Part shown: one piece after another, positions 23,648 to 32,044 of the stretch
Numbering within the stretch: the stretch's first letter is position 1
Layout: each line of letters starts with the position of its first letter
Assembly (NCBI GenBank): GCA_019752555.1
Contig: JAIELY010000023.1
Coordinates: 1-49,005, forward strand
Direction of reading: 5' to 3'
Source: Rhabdochlamydiaceae bacterium
Lineage (GTDB): Bacteria; Chlamydiota; Chlamydiia; Chlamydiales; Rhabdochlamydiaceae
Length of the DNA stretch: 49,005 nt
Notes under the pieces: generated by a model
Seen by the model: only the letters and a program-made list of their open reading frames with translations
What the model was told of the DNA's origin: nothing
The model's database searches: none
Position numbers and translations under genes: made by a program

Positions 23648-25321
23648 ATGAGCTTGTTGAAAACCGTAACAGAGGGAGGTCAGATTTGGGCGCACAGGGT
23701 GCGCATGACCAAACAGGTTTTTCGAGTAGCCTTTTTCGCTTCGAATCTCATCGCTTTAGCTTACTTTTCTTACTTGATGTCTCAAGTCCCTGTTTTTTAC
23801 TATAAGGTGGCCTGGTACTATGCCAAAGCTCATTTTGCTGATAATTTAGAAGAGAAAATCCTCATAGACGGAACCTTTCTAGGTCAGCTCGAAAAAAAAC
23901 GATATTCGAAAACAGAAATGCCCGTTAAAGCAAGCTGGGTCGATCGGTCCTGCAGAAAGCATTTTCCTGCTTTCTTGGAAAAAACACTCTTCAATCTAAA
24001 AAAATCTTTGTTTGTTGCTGTCTTTTTCTTCTGTGGGTTTTTCGTCTTTTTTGGAATCCGGGGTATTCGCGCTCGAAAGAAAGAACATATTTCCGGTCAG
24101 TCTACTGTTTCATCTTGGGCGATTGGATTGCGTCTGCGGTTAACTCGAAAAGCATCTAAAATCAAGATCGGAAACCTCCCTTTAATCAAAGGTACAGAGA
24201 CCAGGCATATTCTTGTTTCTGGAGGAACTGGAAGTGGTAAAACAAACTGCTTCCATCGGATTCTTCCTGAAATTAGGAAACAGAATCAACGGGCTGTCGT
24301 AGTTGATAGCACAGGAGAATTTGTTGCGAAATACTATCGGGAAGGAAAAGACATATTGCTAAATCCTTTTGACCAAAGAACTCTTCAATGGCATCCCTGG
24401 TGTGAATGTCAAGACTCCTTCGATTTCAAAGCCCTCGTACAAAGCTTTATTCCTTCCACTTTTCAAGAAGATGAATCGTTTTGGAGAAAAGCTGCCCAAG
24501 AAGTTTTCAATGCACTTCTTCAAATCAAAGCCCAAGAGAAGCGTGTTTCCAGCCTCACCAGGCTCTTATTTCATGCCCCCCTGCACATTCTCTATGATGC
24601 GCTCAAAGAAACGAAGGCAGGGCCGTTTTTAGACCCTTCTTCAGAAAAAACCGCAGGATCCGTCCGAGCGGTTGCTGCATCCTACCTGGAATGCCTAGAG
24701 CTTTTCCCTGATACAGATACCCCGTTTTCTATCCGAAATTGGGTCTGCAACAGAAATGACGACAGTTGGCTCTTTTTGACGTGCACCATGAGACAAAGGG
24801 CTTCGATGCTTCCGCTTCTTTCTGGTTGGTTTTCTATTGCCATGCGAAGTCTCCTTCTCATGGCTCCGGACCTCAATCGACGTCTATGGTTTGTTGCTGA
24901 TGAACTTCCAAGCCTTAATCGCTTAAAAGACCTAGAGACCTGCCTAACGGAAAGCCGCAAATATGGAGGCTGCGCTCTTTTGGCTATTCAAAGTCCTTCT
25001 CAAATTGAAATGATTTACGGTCGAGATTTAGCCCGAATCATAATTGGTAACTGCGCAACCAGGATTGCCTTCACGGAACGGGATCCCGAAATTGCAGAGA
25101 GGATCTCAAAGTCTTTTGGCAATAAGGAAATTCGAGAATTGCAAGAGGGGATTTCTTATGGTGCTCATGAGATGCGAGATGGCGTTAATTTGTCTATGCA
25201 GAAGCGTGTTTCTCCAGTTGTAACTCCAACGGATATTCAGTCCTTAAATACCAATGAGGCTTACATTCGCCTTCCGGGAAATTTCCCTGTCATTAAGATG
25301 AAACTCGAGTATCGAACTTAG
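23648..25321 (+). CDS. traD: Type IV coupling protein TraD
   Basis: The protein has 557 residues. Two N-terminal membrane helices (about 26-45 and 119-137) precede Walker A GGTGSGKT (192-199). Walker B lies in RRLWFVADELPSLNRL, followed by the coupling-protein arginine/sensor region GGCALLAIQSPSQIEMIYG. It receives the relaxase-DNA complex and feeds the channel. F TraD is 717 residues; here the C-terminal extension that binds TraM is absent, so docking probably uses other contacts. It is the last gene of the transfer operon. Confidence 0.93.
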   Translation: MSLLKTVTEGGQIWAHRVRMTKQVFRVAFFASNLIALAYFSYLMSQVPVFYYKVAWYYAKAHFADNLEEKILIDGTFLGQLEKKRYSKTEMPVKASWVDRSCRKHFPAFLEKTLFNLKKSLFVAVFFFCGFFVFFGIRGIRARKKEHISGQSTVSSWAIGLRLRLTRKASKIKIGNLPLIKGTETRHILVSGGTGSGKTNCFHRILPEIRKQNQRAVVVDSTGEFVAKYYREGKDILLNPFDQRTLQWHPWCECQDSFDFKALVQSFIPSTFQEDESFWRKAAQEVFNALLQIKAQEKRVSSLTRLLFHAPLHILYDALKETKAGPFLDPSSEKTAGSVRAVAASYLECLELFPDTDTPFSIRNWVCNRNDDSWLFLTCTMRQRASMLPLLSGWFSIAMRSLLLMAPDLNRRLWFVADELPSLNRLKDLETCLTESRKYGGCALLAIQSPSQIEMIYGRDLARIIIGNCATRIAFTERDPEIAERISKSFGNKEIRELQEGISYGAHEMRDGVNLSMQKRVSPVVTPTDIQSLNTNEAYIRLPGNFPVIKMKLEYRT

Positions 25322-25379
25322 AGCTGCTCTTTTCTAAGTTAAGAAGCTAGTTTTTTAACCGTTTCTAAAAATTCTTGCG

Positions 25380-25394
25380 GAATTTTTCTTTAAC
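25380..25394. repeat. 15-bp target-site duplication, left copy
   Basis: GAATTTTTCTTTAAC is repeated exactly at 26885-26899, directly flanking the TGT...ACA ends of the element between them. Long duplications are typical of ISNCY/IS1202-type elements. Confidence 0.9.
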
Positions 25395-25470
25395 TGTCAA
25401 CCCAAAGTTAAAATGTCACTCTTAAGGGATCGGAGAGGTTTATAATTTGTTTAATTTTCAATTCCTCCAA

Positions 25471-25556
25471 GGCGGTTGACTTTGGTTTTTTTATCCGGTC
25501 CCTCACCCCGTGAGCGAAGCCCTGGGGACCGGATAAAAAAACCAAAGTCAACCGCC
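25471..25556. repeat. Perfect 32-bp inverted repeat inside the ISNCY element
   Basis: The arms 25471-25502 and 25525-25556 are exact reverse complements, separated by 22 bases. They lie between the left terminus and the transposase stop. A GC-rich base, a T/A run in the middle and the large stem would make a very stable RNA hairpin; it could protect the element from read-through transcription. Confidence 0.9.
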
Positions 25557-25565
25557 GGAAGTTTC

Positions 25566-26795
25566 CTAGTTTCTCCAGGGATGATGTTTCCTTGGGCTTT
25601 TGCTTGGTGGGGTTTTCCAATGTGCTTCGAGCTCTTTACTATCCAGAACTTTAGGCTTCCCCATGGCAGATGTTTCCCATTTAGTATATGGGTATTCCTG
25701 ACCTCCACTCTCTATCAGAATCGGTTTCCCGGCCCTCTCTATAATATTCACATGCGTAGGTCTGAATCGGTTCGGCAGTGTCGGTTGTATTTGATACTGG
25801 GTCCCTTCGTATTGAAAACTAAGACTCTTGGAGAGCTTTCTGACTGAACGACGAGCAAAGATCCTCTCAAGATCGTCCCCTTCTCTTGTTGGTCTGTGCG
25901 CATCTTCAGGGTTTATTGGTTCTTTCCCAAATTTCTGATTATATTCCTCTATGAATATCGGTAAAAATTCATTAGCCTTCTCTATCGTGCTGATCTTGCG
26001 TAACCTCATCTCTTTGATTAGGCGATCTTGGAGCACCCCATTGGCCCTTTCTACTCGCCCTTTAGCTTGAGGACTATGGGCGCAAATCAGCTCAATGTCG
26101 AGTTCTCGTAACACGCGCCCAAAGTGAGTCTCCGTTTCTTTAGCCCCACTATTTTCTCTTGAAGTTCGAAAAATACTATGCTTATCTACGTATAATGCTA
26201 GAGGTCGTCCATATCGGTCTAGATGCTCTTCTAGGATCTCTTGATAAGCTACTGTAGTCTCTGCGAGAACGAACTTCCCAGCAGTCAATTGGCTGGTGGC
26301 ATCATCCACAAAAATCACTATTGTGCATTCCTCCCCACGCTCCTCAAACCATGCATGTCGAGATCCGTCTCCTTGTAACAATTCCCCAAATCGACGTCTA
26401 CGTATTCGTCTCTGGTAGACTTTTCGATCTCTTTTAGTCTTAGCTTTCCAAAGTCCCTCTTCTGTTATCCACTTTCTAAGAGTTTCATCGGAGAGATAAT
26501 ATCCATGCCTTTGTCGAAGTTTTTCTCTAGCAAATGTGGGTCCAAAACCAGCATATTCTTCTCGCTGCAAGATCTTGACCACTGCTCCTCTTAGTTTAGG
26601 ATCTATTCGATTTGGGCTTATTTTCCCTCGGTGCCTTGAAATAAGACCCATCTCTCCTTGAGACAAGTACCGCTTTCGGATCCTTTTAGTTTGTCTTAGG
26701 GAGAGTCCTAGCTCTTCGCTTGCCTTACGGACGCTCAATATTTTTTTATCCATCTGTCTCATTATGCTGAGACGGTTCGCCTCTTTGATGCTCAT
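25566..26795 (-). CDS. ISNCY-family transposase
   Basis: ATG 26793-26795 (MSIKEANRLSIMR) gives about 409 residues; a TTG at 26810 would add five. Helix-turn-helix segments (LSVRKASEELGLSLRQTKRI) lead to a DDE core (LLQGDGSRHAWFE, IVIFVDDATSQLTAGKF, CAHSPQAKGRVERANGVLQD) and a C-terminal beta region (FQYEGTQYQIQPTLPNR). This order is characteristic of the ISNCY/IS1202 group. No frameshift is apparent. Confidence 0.92.
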   Translation of the reverse strand: MSIKEANRLSIMRQMDKKILSVRKASEELGLSLRQTKRIRKRYLSQGEMGLISRHRGKISPNRIDPKLRGAVVKILQREEYAGFGPTFAREKLRQRHGYYLSDETLRKWITEEGLWKAKTKRDRKVYQRRIRRRRFGELLQGDGSRHAWFEERGEECTIVIFVDDATSQLTAGKFVLAETTVAYQEILEEHLDRYGRPLALYVDKHSIFRTSRENSGAKETETHFGRVLRELDIELICAHSPQAKGRVERANGVLQDRLIKEMRLRKISTIEKANEFLPIFIEEYNQKFGKEPINPEDAHRPTREGDDLERIFARRSVRKLSKSLSFQYEGTQYQIQPTLPNRFRPTHVNIIERAGKPILIESGGQEYPYTKWETSAMGKPKVLDSKELEAHWKTPPSKSPRKHHPWRN

Positions 26796-26884
26796 CCTAT
26801 TGCTCTCCAAAGTTCCCCCCTTACCTTGTCAGGGGTGACATTTTAACTTTGGTGGATAGGTGACACTACAACTTTGGCGTTACA

Positions 26885-26899
26885 GAATTTTTCTTTAAC
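26885..26899. repeat. 15-bp target-site duplication, right copy
   Basis: Identical to 25380-25394. It abuts the TTGACA of the promoter at 26900, so the pre-insertion sequence can be rebuilt exactly by deleting 25395-26899. Confidence 0.9.
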
Positions 26900-26928
26900 T
26901 TGACATGGAATTATGTGAAGCGTAAATT
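26900..26928 (+). promoter_or_regulatory. Sigma70-type promoter for the orphan gene pair
   Basis: TTGACA (26900-26905), a 17-bp spacer, then TAAATT (26923-26928), about 110 bp before the first gene of the pair. The IS sits immediately upstream of the -35 and leaves it intact. Confidence 0.55.
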
Positions 26929-27037
26929 TTTTTCGAAAATTGATGCTTTTTAGGTTAAGAGCGATATTTTTCATGGAGAGGATTTTTGGGATCCTCAAAA
27001 GTAATAGGTGTCAGATTCATACGGAGGTTTAGATTCA

Positions 27038-27214
27038 ATGGCAGATTTTCCACAGAGAGATAAATCACAATCTAATAAAACCAACCCTCAACGAGAGTTG
27101 ACTGATGCTGAACTAGATAAAATCGCAAAAGTCGAAGCTGATCGTCTGGTCAATAAGTTTGAAAAACGGGTAAAGGATTTCATTGAAAAAGAAAAAAGAA
27201 AACTGAGGGGATAA
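27038..27214 (+). CDS. Small basic hypothetical protein
   Basis: ATG 27038 with GGAGG ten bases upstream gives 58 residues; a GTG at 27008 would add ten but lacks a good site. It is highly charged and helical (LTDAELDKIAKVEADRLVNK, then FEKRVKDFIEKEKRKLRG), possibly a coiled-coil oligomer or nucleic-acid binder. It is coupled to the next gene (one base between stop and ATG). Family not recognised. Confidence 0.65.
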   Translation: MADFPQRDKSQSNKTNPQRELTDAELDKIAKVEADRLVNKFEKRVKDFIEKEKRKLRG

Positions 27215-27215
27215 T

Positions 27216-28367
27216 ATGACAGGCTCTCAAAAAACACTGGATCTTGATAAATGTATTGTTTCACGTTTTGGTGAGGCAACGCTGCCACCGTTAAAGACCC
27301 TTGAAATCGATCGATTTTCAAAGATTCCAGACCTCATCAAGGATTTGAGAGCTTTAAAATATGGGCCGAAGCTTAAATTCGTGAACACAAGTATTAATGA
27401 AGTCACAACCAAATATCAAGCTGGCTATTCAGGAACGGATTCAAGAAAGTATGGCTATGCAGAGTCCATAATGATGGAATACGGGTCAAAAATGATGAGT
27501 CATGCATCAATTCGAAAACAACTCCTTAACATCAAAAATTCTGGATCCGTAGCCACTCTCTTTTCCAAGATTTCAGATATCGTTAAAAAAATTGATAAAG
27601 ACGTCTCTAATTTTGATCAATTTGAAGAGAAGCTATTGCAAGACATTGTAAATGAAGTAGCACCAGCAACTCAAAAGATCCCAGGAATGTCCATAGAAAA
27701 AAGAGAGCAGCTCTTATTTAAAATTCTCCATCAGTTTGGTCCTACATTCAACAATTGGGATTCTTACTTAGGAGAAGTTTTAAATGACAAATTTGAACAT
27801 CTTTTTAAAGACTGTGATCCCATCATCAACTCAGATGTCACAAGCCGAATTCTAACTATTTGGTTTATTGCAGAATCATTCCGATACCCGCCCATGATGT
27901 TGTATTCTTTCTTGCTCCTTCATTTGTTTGTTAATGATCACCTAAGTGGCGAGGAATTTGAAGAGGTCTTACATCCATCAGAAATCGAAGAATCTGAAAA
28001 AGCTCAATTTTATTGCTATCTGAGAGAAACAGAGATTTTAAGGACTGAGGCAAAATTTCCTCGATCGTCAAAGGGCTCAATCCATATTCAGGATTATCTT
28101 AATTCGACCAAAAGTAGGTACGAGGAAACGATTAAAAGCATCGAAAATAAAAAATTCGAGCTTCTTAAAAAAGTGAGAGACGGCATCTACGCTAACTTCC
28201 AAAAACTAAAATATACCCCTGAAAAGTCATTGCGATTTTCAAATTTGGTTTTCAAGGCATGTATTAAGCGTTACCTAATTATTTGCATCGGCGATGAAGC
28301 CTTCAAACAGAGTGATTTAGATCTTACATCGCTTGCACAAAGCCTAGGTAAAGTTGGACGAGTTTAA
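27216..28367 (+). CDS. Hypothetical cytosolic protein, possibly truncated by a frameshift
   Basis: The protein has 383 residues and GAGGGG before its ATG. It is mostly helical, with no signal peptide and one hydrophobic stretch (ILTIWFIAESFRYPPMMLYS, about 210-230) that could be buried rather than membrane. No motif is recognised. It forms a two-gene unit with 27038-27214, after the transfer operon but under its own promoter. The other frame stays open for about 44 further codons past the stop (28363-28497), suggesting the ancestral protein was longer. Confidence 0.6.
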   Translation: MTGSQKTLDLDKCIVSRFGEATLPPLKTLEIDRFSKIPDLIKDLRALKYGPKLKFVNTSINEVTTKYQAGYSGTDSRKYGYAESIMMEYGSKMMSHASIRKQLLNIKNSGSVATLFSKISDIVKKIDKDVSNFDQFEEKLLQDIVNEVAPATQKIPGMSIEKREQLLFKILHQFGPTFNNWDSYLGEVLNDKFEHLFKDCDPIINSDVTSRILTIWFIAESFRYPPMMLYSFLLLHLFVNDHLSGEEFEEVLHPSEIEESEKAQFYCYLRETEILRTEAKFPRSSKGSIHIQDYLNSTKSRYEETIKSIENKKFELLKKVRDGIYANFQKLKYTPEKSLRFSNLVFKACIKRYLIICIGDEAFKQSDLDLTSLAQSLGKVGRV

Positions 28368-28497
28368 GTCCTGGCTGAAACCTGGATTGGATACGGCTAA
28401 TCATGCCACAATTTTACTCGGCAAAATTTATTTAGCAGAACGAGCTCAGAAGAAGCCTCTTAAGATAGTCAACGATCTTCTTACTACCCTTAGATAG
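28363..28497 (+). pseudogene. Possible frameshifted C-terminal extension of the preceding gene
   Basis: In the +1 frame the sequence reads FKSWLKPGLDTANHAT, then LLGKIYLAERAQKKPL and VNDLLTTLR before TAG (28495-28497). The composition is protein-like, with no start codon of its own. Skipping one base near 28354 would fuse it to the upstream protein. Could be a sequencing indel, a real truncation or chance. Confidence 0.35.
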
Positions 28498-28683
28498 GAC
28501 TTTGAAGGTGGGGTCTCAAAAAGCAGACGAACTCTTATCTGTATTTGACCTTGCCTCTTAATTAAGACCACTCCTATAGATAGGTCTTGGGTATTTTCTC
28601 GGATTTCATTTTTCTGACCAAAGTCGTCCATTTGACTGTCTCCAAATAAAGTAACTTAGGGTGTTTTAAGTGGTTCCTTTTCT

Positions 28684-30930
28684 CTAGGGAGAGTGTAACC
28701 CAAATAAGAATGTTGATATCCGATCTTCTGCTATCTGATACTGCTTTTTGTCTTCCTCCAAAAGAACCTCAATGTCCGCTCCTGCCTCAATGAGAAGATC
28801 CACCATGTTTTTGTCCCATTTAGACAGGGCATAATGGAGGGGAGTGTATCCATCAAGATCTTTGGCATTAACGTTAGCCCCTTTTTCAACGAGTAACTTT
28901 GCTGTCTTCAGATTACCAGAGCAAATAGATAGCATAAGAGGAGTACACCCAGAAATATCGGCCGCCTCAATATCGGCATTATGCTTAAGAAGGAGTTCAG
29001 CTACTTTTCTAGAAGAGAACATAGCTGCATAGTGGAGCGGGGTTCCTCCGTTATCTAACTTAACGAGAGGGTCTCCACCGTGAGCAAGGATCATGGCTGC
29101 AAGACTTTCATCCTTTACCAGTGCTGCGTAATGCAAAGGCGTCATTTGATCATCTTTTGACTTTGAATGAATATCCGCGCCTTTTTCGATCAAGAGTCGA
29201 ACACACTCCAACTTTCTAGCACCCACTGCCCAGTGAAGAAGAGATTGCATTTCATCTCCCTGAAGATCCGCTCCAAAGTCGATGAGACGCTCAACAACTT
29301 CTATTTTTCCCTCACTAACAGCAAAATATAAAGGAGTTTTCCCATTATGATCCACAACATCGATTTTAGCTCCGTTGGCAAGGAGGAGTTCTGTTAGTTC
29401 AATAGACTCGACGGCCAGATGTAGAGGAGTTCTTCCGTAAACGCATTTTTTGTGAATATCGGCCCCTTGTTCAATTAAAAGGCGAGCTATGCTTAGATCC
29501 ATTAAGGTTACCGCTATATGTAAAGCCGTCTCTCCATCACTATTCACAGCATTTATCCAGTCCGAAAAGTTTTCGTGGGCTTTCATTTGGTCAAGAGTCC
29601 ACTCGATCATCTGTTTATTTTCAGTCGGCACCGTGAAATGCAGAATTGAATTCCCTTTCGTATCGAGTGCTTGTAAATCGGCCCCTTTTTGAACCAGCAA
29701 CTCTAAAACATGGAATTGATCTTTTGCACCAGCTAACAAAAGAGGGCATCTTCCTCGAGCTTCTTTAACATTCACGTCAAATCCTTGCTCGATTAAATCT
29801 TTTAAAATATCAAATTCTCTCCATTCTACTGCCAGAGAGATTATTCCCTGTAAGGAACGATTAGCTTCAGGATGTGTTTCATATTTCAATAAGAGCTTGG
29901 CTGTATTTAGCTGAGCGTTGAAGAGGGCATCTAAAAGAGGAGTTTCGCCTGCATGATTAAGAAGATGAGGATTTGCTCCAGCATCGAGAAGTGCCTTAAC
30001 CATTTCAGCATTTCCCTTGGCTGCTGCGCAGTGTAAGGCTGTTCTTCCGTCGTAGGAGGTCGCAGAAAGATTTGCTCCTTTAGAGAGCAAATAGTCGAGA
30101 ATTTCACTATTTTTACAGGAGCGAGCGGCGAGGTGAATAGCCTCTGTTCCGTCTGCATTTTTTTTATGCAGATCCGCTCCATGCTCAATAAGCAAAGATA
30201 CCAACCGGGGCTGTTGGTTCATAACTGCTATAGACAAGGGAGACCAGTCAAATGGATCCTTTTCAGGAGATAAAGAAGAGAAATCTGCGCCATAGGCTAT
30301 TAGGGTGCTTGCAAAAGTATAGAGACCGTTAGTTACAGCCATGTCCAGTGCAGTCTCTCCATTGGCATCTATGGCATTAGGATTAACACCTGTTTCTAAC
30401 AAAAAAGTCACAAGATCTGAATTTTCGGCGGTTTCTCGTCGCGCTATTCGATGTAGAATGGTTTGATTCCTAATCGTTTTAATGTGAGGATCCGCCCCAT
30501 TGGCAATGAGCAATTTTGCCACTTCTAGTCGGTTAACATGATGCAATGGGGTTTTATGCTCTAGATCCTTTGCATTGGGATTGGCCCCTTTCTCCAAAAG
30601 GAATTCGACCATTTGAACATGTCCTGGAGCGATAAATGAAGCTGCGAGATGTAAAGGAGTGACTCCATCAAAAGTTTCAGCTTCGATGTTGGCGCCAGCA
30701 GCAATAAGAGATCTCGCTTCATTAAAGCGTCCCTCGCTAATAGCATGATGCAATGGGAAGCCTTTTGGGAATTCACGAAGACAGTGATCTTGCCCTGACA
30801 CAGTATAATTCGTCTCTTCACTTAAGGCTTCATCAGGCATCTCAGAAGCATCAAAATTAGTGGTTAGGCCATCATTACTTTGTAAACTAAAAGACCAGCA
30901 TAATAAGAGGGTTAAAAACTGCTTTTTCAT
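28684..30930 (-). CDS. Secreted multi-ankyrin-repeat protein (candidate host-directed effector)
   Basis: ATG 30928-30930 gives 748 residues and opens a Sec signal peptide (MKKQFLTLLLCWSFSLQS); a TTG at 30954 is less likely. From about residue 55 to the end it is about 20 ankyrin repeats of 33-34 residues, with the consensus TPLHxAA...VxxLLxxGADxxxxDxxG largely kept. There are no other domains. Such proteins bind host or partner proteins and are common in chlamydia-related bacteria. With a Sec signal it would reach the periplasm or be exported by a two-step route, not by the channel used for cytosolic effectors. Confidence 0.93.
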   Translation of the reverse strand: MKKQFLTLLLCWSFSLQSNDGLTTNFDASEMPDEALSEETNYTVSGQDHCLREFPKGFPLHHAISEGRFNEARSLIAAGANIEAETFDGVTPLHLAASFIAPGHVQMVEFLLEKGANPNAKDLEHKTPLHHVNRLEVAKLLIANGADPHIKTIRNQTILHRIARRETAENSDLVTFLLETGVNPNAIDANGETALDMAVTNGLYTFASTLIAYGADFSSLSPEKDPFDWSPLSIAVMNQQPRLVSLLIEHGADLHKKNADGTEAIHLAARSCKNSEILDYLLSKGANLSATSYDGRTALHCAAAKGNAEMVKALLDAGANPHLLNHAGETPLLDALFNAQLNTAKLLLKYETHPEANRSLQGIISLAVEWREFDILKDLIEQGFDVNVKEARGRCPLLLAGAKDQFHVLELLVQKGADLQALDTKGNSILHFTVPTENKQMIEWTLDQMKAHENFSDWINAVNSDGETALHIAVTLMDLSIARLLIEQGADIHKKCVYGRTPLHLAVESIELTELLLANGAKIDVVDHNGKTPLYFAVSEGKIEVVERLIDFGADLQGDEMQSLLHWAVGARKLECVRLLIEKGADIHSKSKDDQMTPLHYAALVKDESLAAMILAHGGDPLVKLDNGGTPLHYAAMFSSRKVAELLLKHNADIEAADISGCTPLMLSICSGNLKTAKLLVEKGANVNAKDLDGYTPLHYALSKWDKNMVDLLIEAGADIEVLLEEDKKQYQIAEDRISTFLFGLHSP

Positions 30931-31336
30931 CGTATCTCGAGGTGGAGGCCTCAACTTTTAGGTTGTGGAGGAAACCTCGCTCCTTTTGGGTTTTTAATTC
31001 GTTTTGGGGCATCGAATCCAATTCATCCAGAAAATGAATTCTTACACAGATCTAACTTATTGATTTAGTAATACATGGACTGTATTTTGATAGCCTATTT
31101 GTGTGTTTTTCTGCGACCTCTTTTTTTTTAGATTTTTAAGCATCTCAAATTAGTCTATTTTCTATCCAGTTGATTCATAATTCCGCTTGTTTCGCTATTT
31201 TTTAAATTAAGGGTTGCAATTGAAAAGGCAAAAATCAGGTCAGTTAATCGATTGTAAAAAGCACCCGAGGCCACATTATTTGTCATTGGCTGTCAAAGGC
31301 TTAAGACTAATTTGAAAAATGGACTTACACTGAATA
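30931..31336. other. Gene-free AT-rich spacer
   Basis: The region between the divergent ankyrin and hicA genes is AT-rich. No open frame with a plausible start, repeat or hairpin of note was seen apart from the hicA promoter at its right edge. It must also hold the ankyrin promoter, which I could not place. Confidence 0.5.
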
Positions 31337-31365
31337 TTGACAGTAGTATCACATTATGATATCAT
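31337..31365 (+). promoter_or_regulatory. Promoter of hicAB, with a small palindromic operator
   Basis: TTGACA (31337-31342), a 17-bp spacer, TATCAT (31360-31365). The -10 overlaps the palindrome ATGATATCAT (31356-31365), a plausible HicB operator. Transcription would start within a few bases of the hicA ATG (31372), implying a nearly leaderless mRNA. Confidence 0.5.
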
Positions 31366-31371
31366 CATGGT

Positions 31372-31626
31372 ATGAGAAAAAAGCATGCCGACACCCTCAA
31401 AGCGATTTTTCATACGCCCGTTCTTTCAAGCGTAAAATGGAGTGACATAGAATCTCTTTTTATCAGTTTGGGAGCAACCGTTAGTGAAGGGCGTGGGTCT
31501 AGAGTGAAAATTTATCTCAATGACCGTGTTTCTGTATTTCACAGACCTCATCCTCAAAAGGAGACAGATAAGGGAGCATTGATGTCCGTTCGCCGTTTTT
31601 TAGAAGAAGCAGGAGTAAAACCATGA
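31372..31626 (+). CDS. hicA: HicA mRNA interferase toxin
   Basis: The protein has 84 residues: SVKWSDIESLFISLGATVSE, EGRGSRVKIYLNDRVSVFHR and PHPQKETDKGALMSVRRFLE match the longer HicA subfamily with its dsRBD-like fold. The commonly catalytic His of GSH is Arg here (GSR), as in some family members that use the later HRPH region. It overlaps hicB by 4 bp (toxin first, the usual HicAB order) and would stabilise the plasmid by post-segregational killing. Confidence 0.88.
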   Translation: MRKKHADTLKAIFHTPVLSSVKWSDIESLFISLGATVSEGRGSRVKIYLNDRVSVFHRPHPQKETDKGALMSVRRFLEEAGVKP

Positions 31627-31985
31627 AATACAAAGCATACCAAGGACAAGTCACTTATGATGAAGAAGCCAAAATCTTCCATGGAGAAGTGATAGGATTA
31701 AGAGATGTCGTGACATTTCAGGGCACTTCTGTGGATGAGTTAGAACAATCCTTTAAAGACTCCGTAGATGAATATCTCAGTTTTTGTAAAGAGCTTGGAA
31801 GAACTCCTGAAAAGCCGTTTTCCGGAAATCTTATGTTGCGTCTGCCTCCAGAACTTCATGAAAGAGCTGCTTATGAGGCTCGATGCAGCGGTGTAAGTCT
31901 TAATGCATGGCTTAAACAAGGTGTTCAGAAGCTTCTTTCTTCCCCTCCTCTGCATAAACCCAGTCGCAGAAAACATGTGAACTGA
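31623..31985 (+). CDS. hicB: HicB antitoxin
   Basis: The protein has 120 residues. The N-terminal partial RNase H-like fold (YQGQVTYDEEAKIFHGEVIG, VTFQGTSVDELEQSFKDSVD) neutralises HicA. The C-terminal ribbon-helix-helix (NLMLRLPPELHERAAYEARC, SGVSLNAWLKQGV) binds the operator. Complete, and coupled to hicA. Confidence 0.92.
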   Translation: MKYKAYQGQVTYDEEAKIFHGEVIGLRDVVTFQGTSVDELEQSFKDSVDEYLSFCKELGRTPEKPFSGNLMLRLPPELHERAAYEARCSGVSLNAWLKQGVQKLLSSPPLHKPSRRKHVN

Positions 31986-31994
31986 ATTAAATGT

Positions 31995-32030
31995 TAAGCC
32001 CCAAGGTAATCCTTGGGGCTTACGCTTTTT
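31995..32030 (+). terminator. Strong terminator after hicAB
   Basis: TAAGCCCCAAGG (31995-32006) and CCTTGGGGCTTA (32011-32022) form a perfect 12-bp stem with a TAAT loop, followed by CGCTTTTT. It separates hicAB from the convergent nuclease gene. Confidence 0.93.
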
Positions 32031-32044
32031 AAAGCTTGCATTAT

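Larger units (their letters stand above)
25395..26884 (-). mobile_element. ISNCY-type insertion sequence, 1490 bp
   Basis: The left end TGTCAACCCAAAG and right end TGTAACGCCAAAG (read inward) share a CCAAAGTT core. The right end holds a second CCAAAGTTAAAATGTCAC copy further in, matching 25401-25418. A perfect 15-bp target duplication and an intact transposase gene indicate a recent, probably active element. It inserted between traD and the next promoter, disrupting no gene. Confidence 0.92.

Noticed and set aside
25408-25847. Several open frames around the ISNCY left end
   Set aside because: They arise from the 32-bp inverted repeat and the antisense of the transposase gene.
28446-28631. 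Leftward open frame of 61 codons
   Set aside because: No start signals; it is antisense to the possible frameshift remnant and has no recognisable features.
30931-31371. tRNA or integration site near the recombinase and hicAB
   Set aside because: No cloverleaf or tRNA-like sequence was found here or elsewhere in the window.
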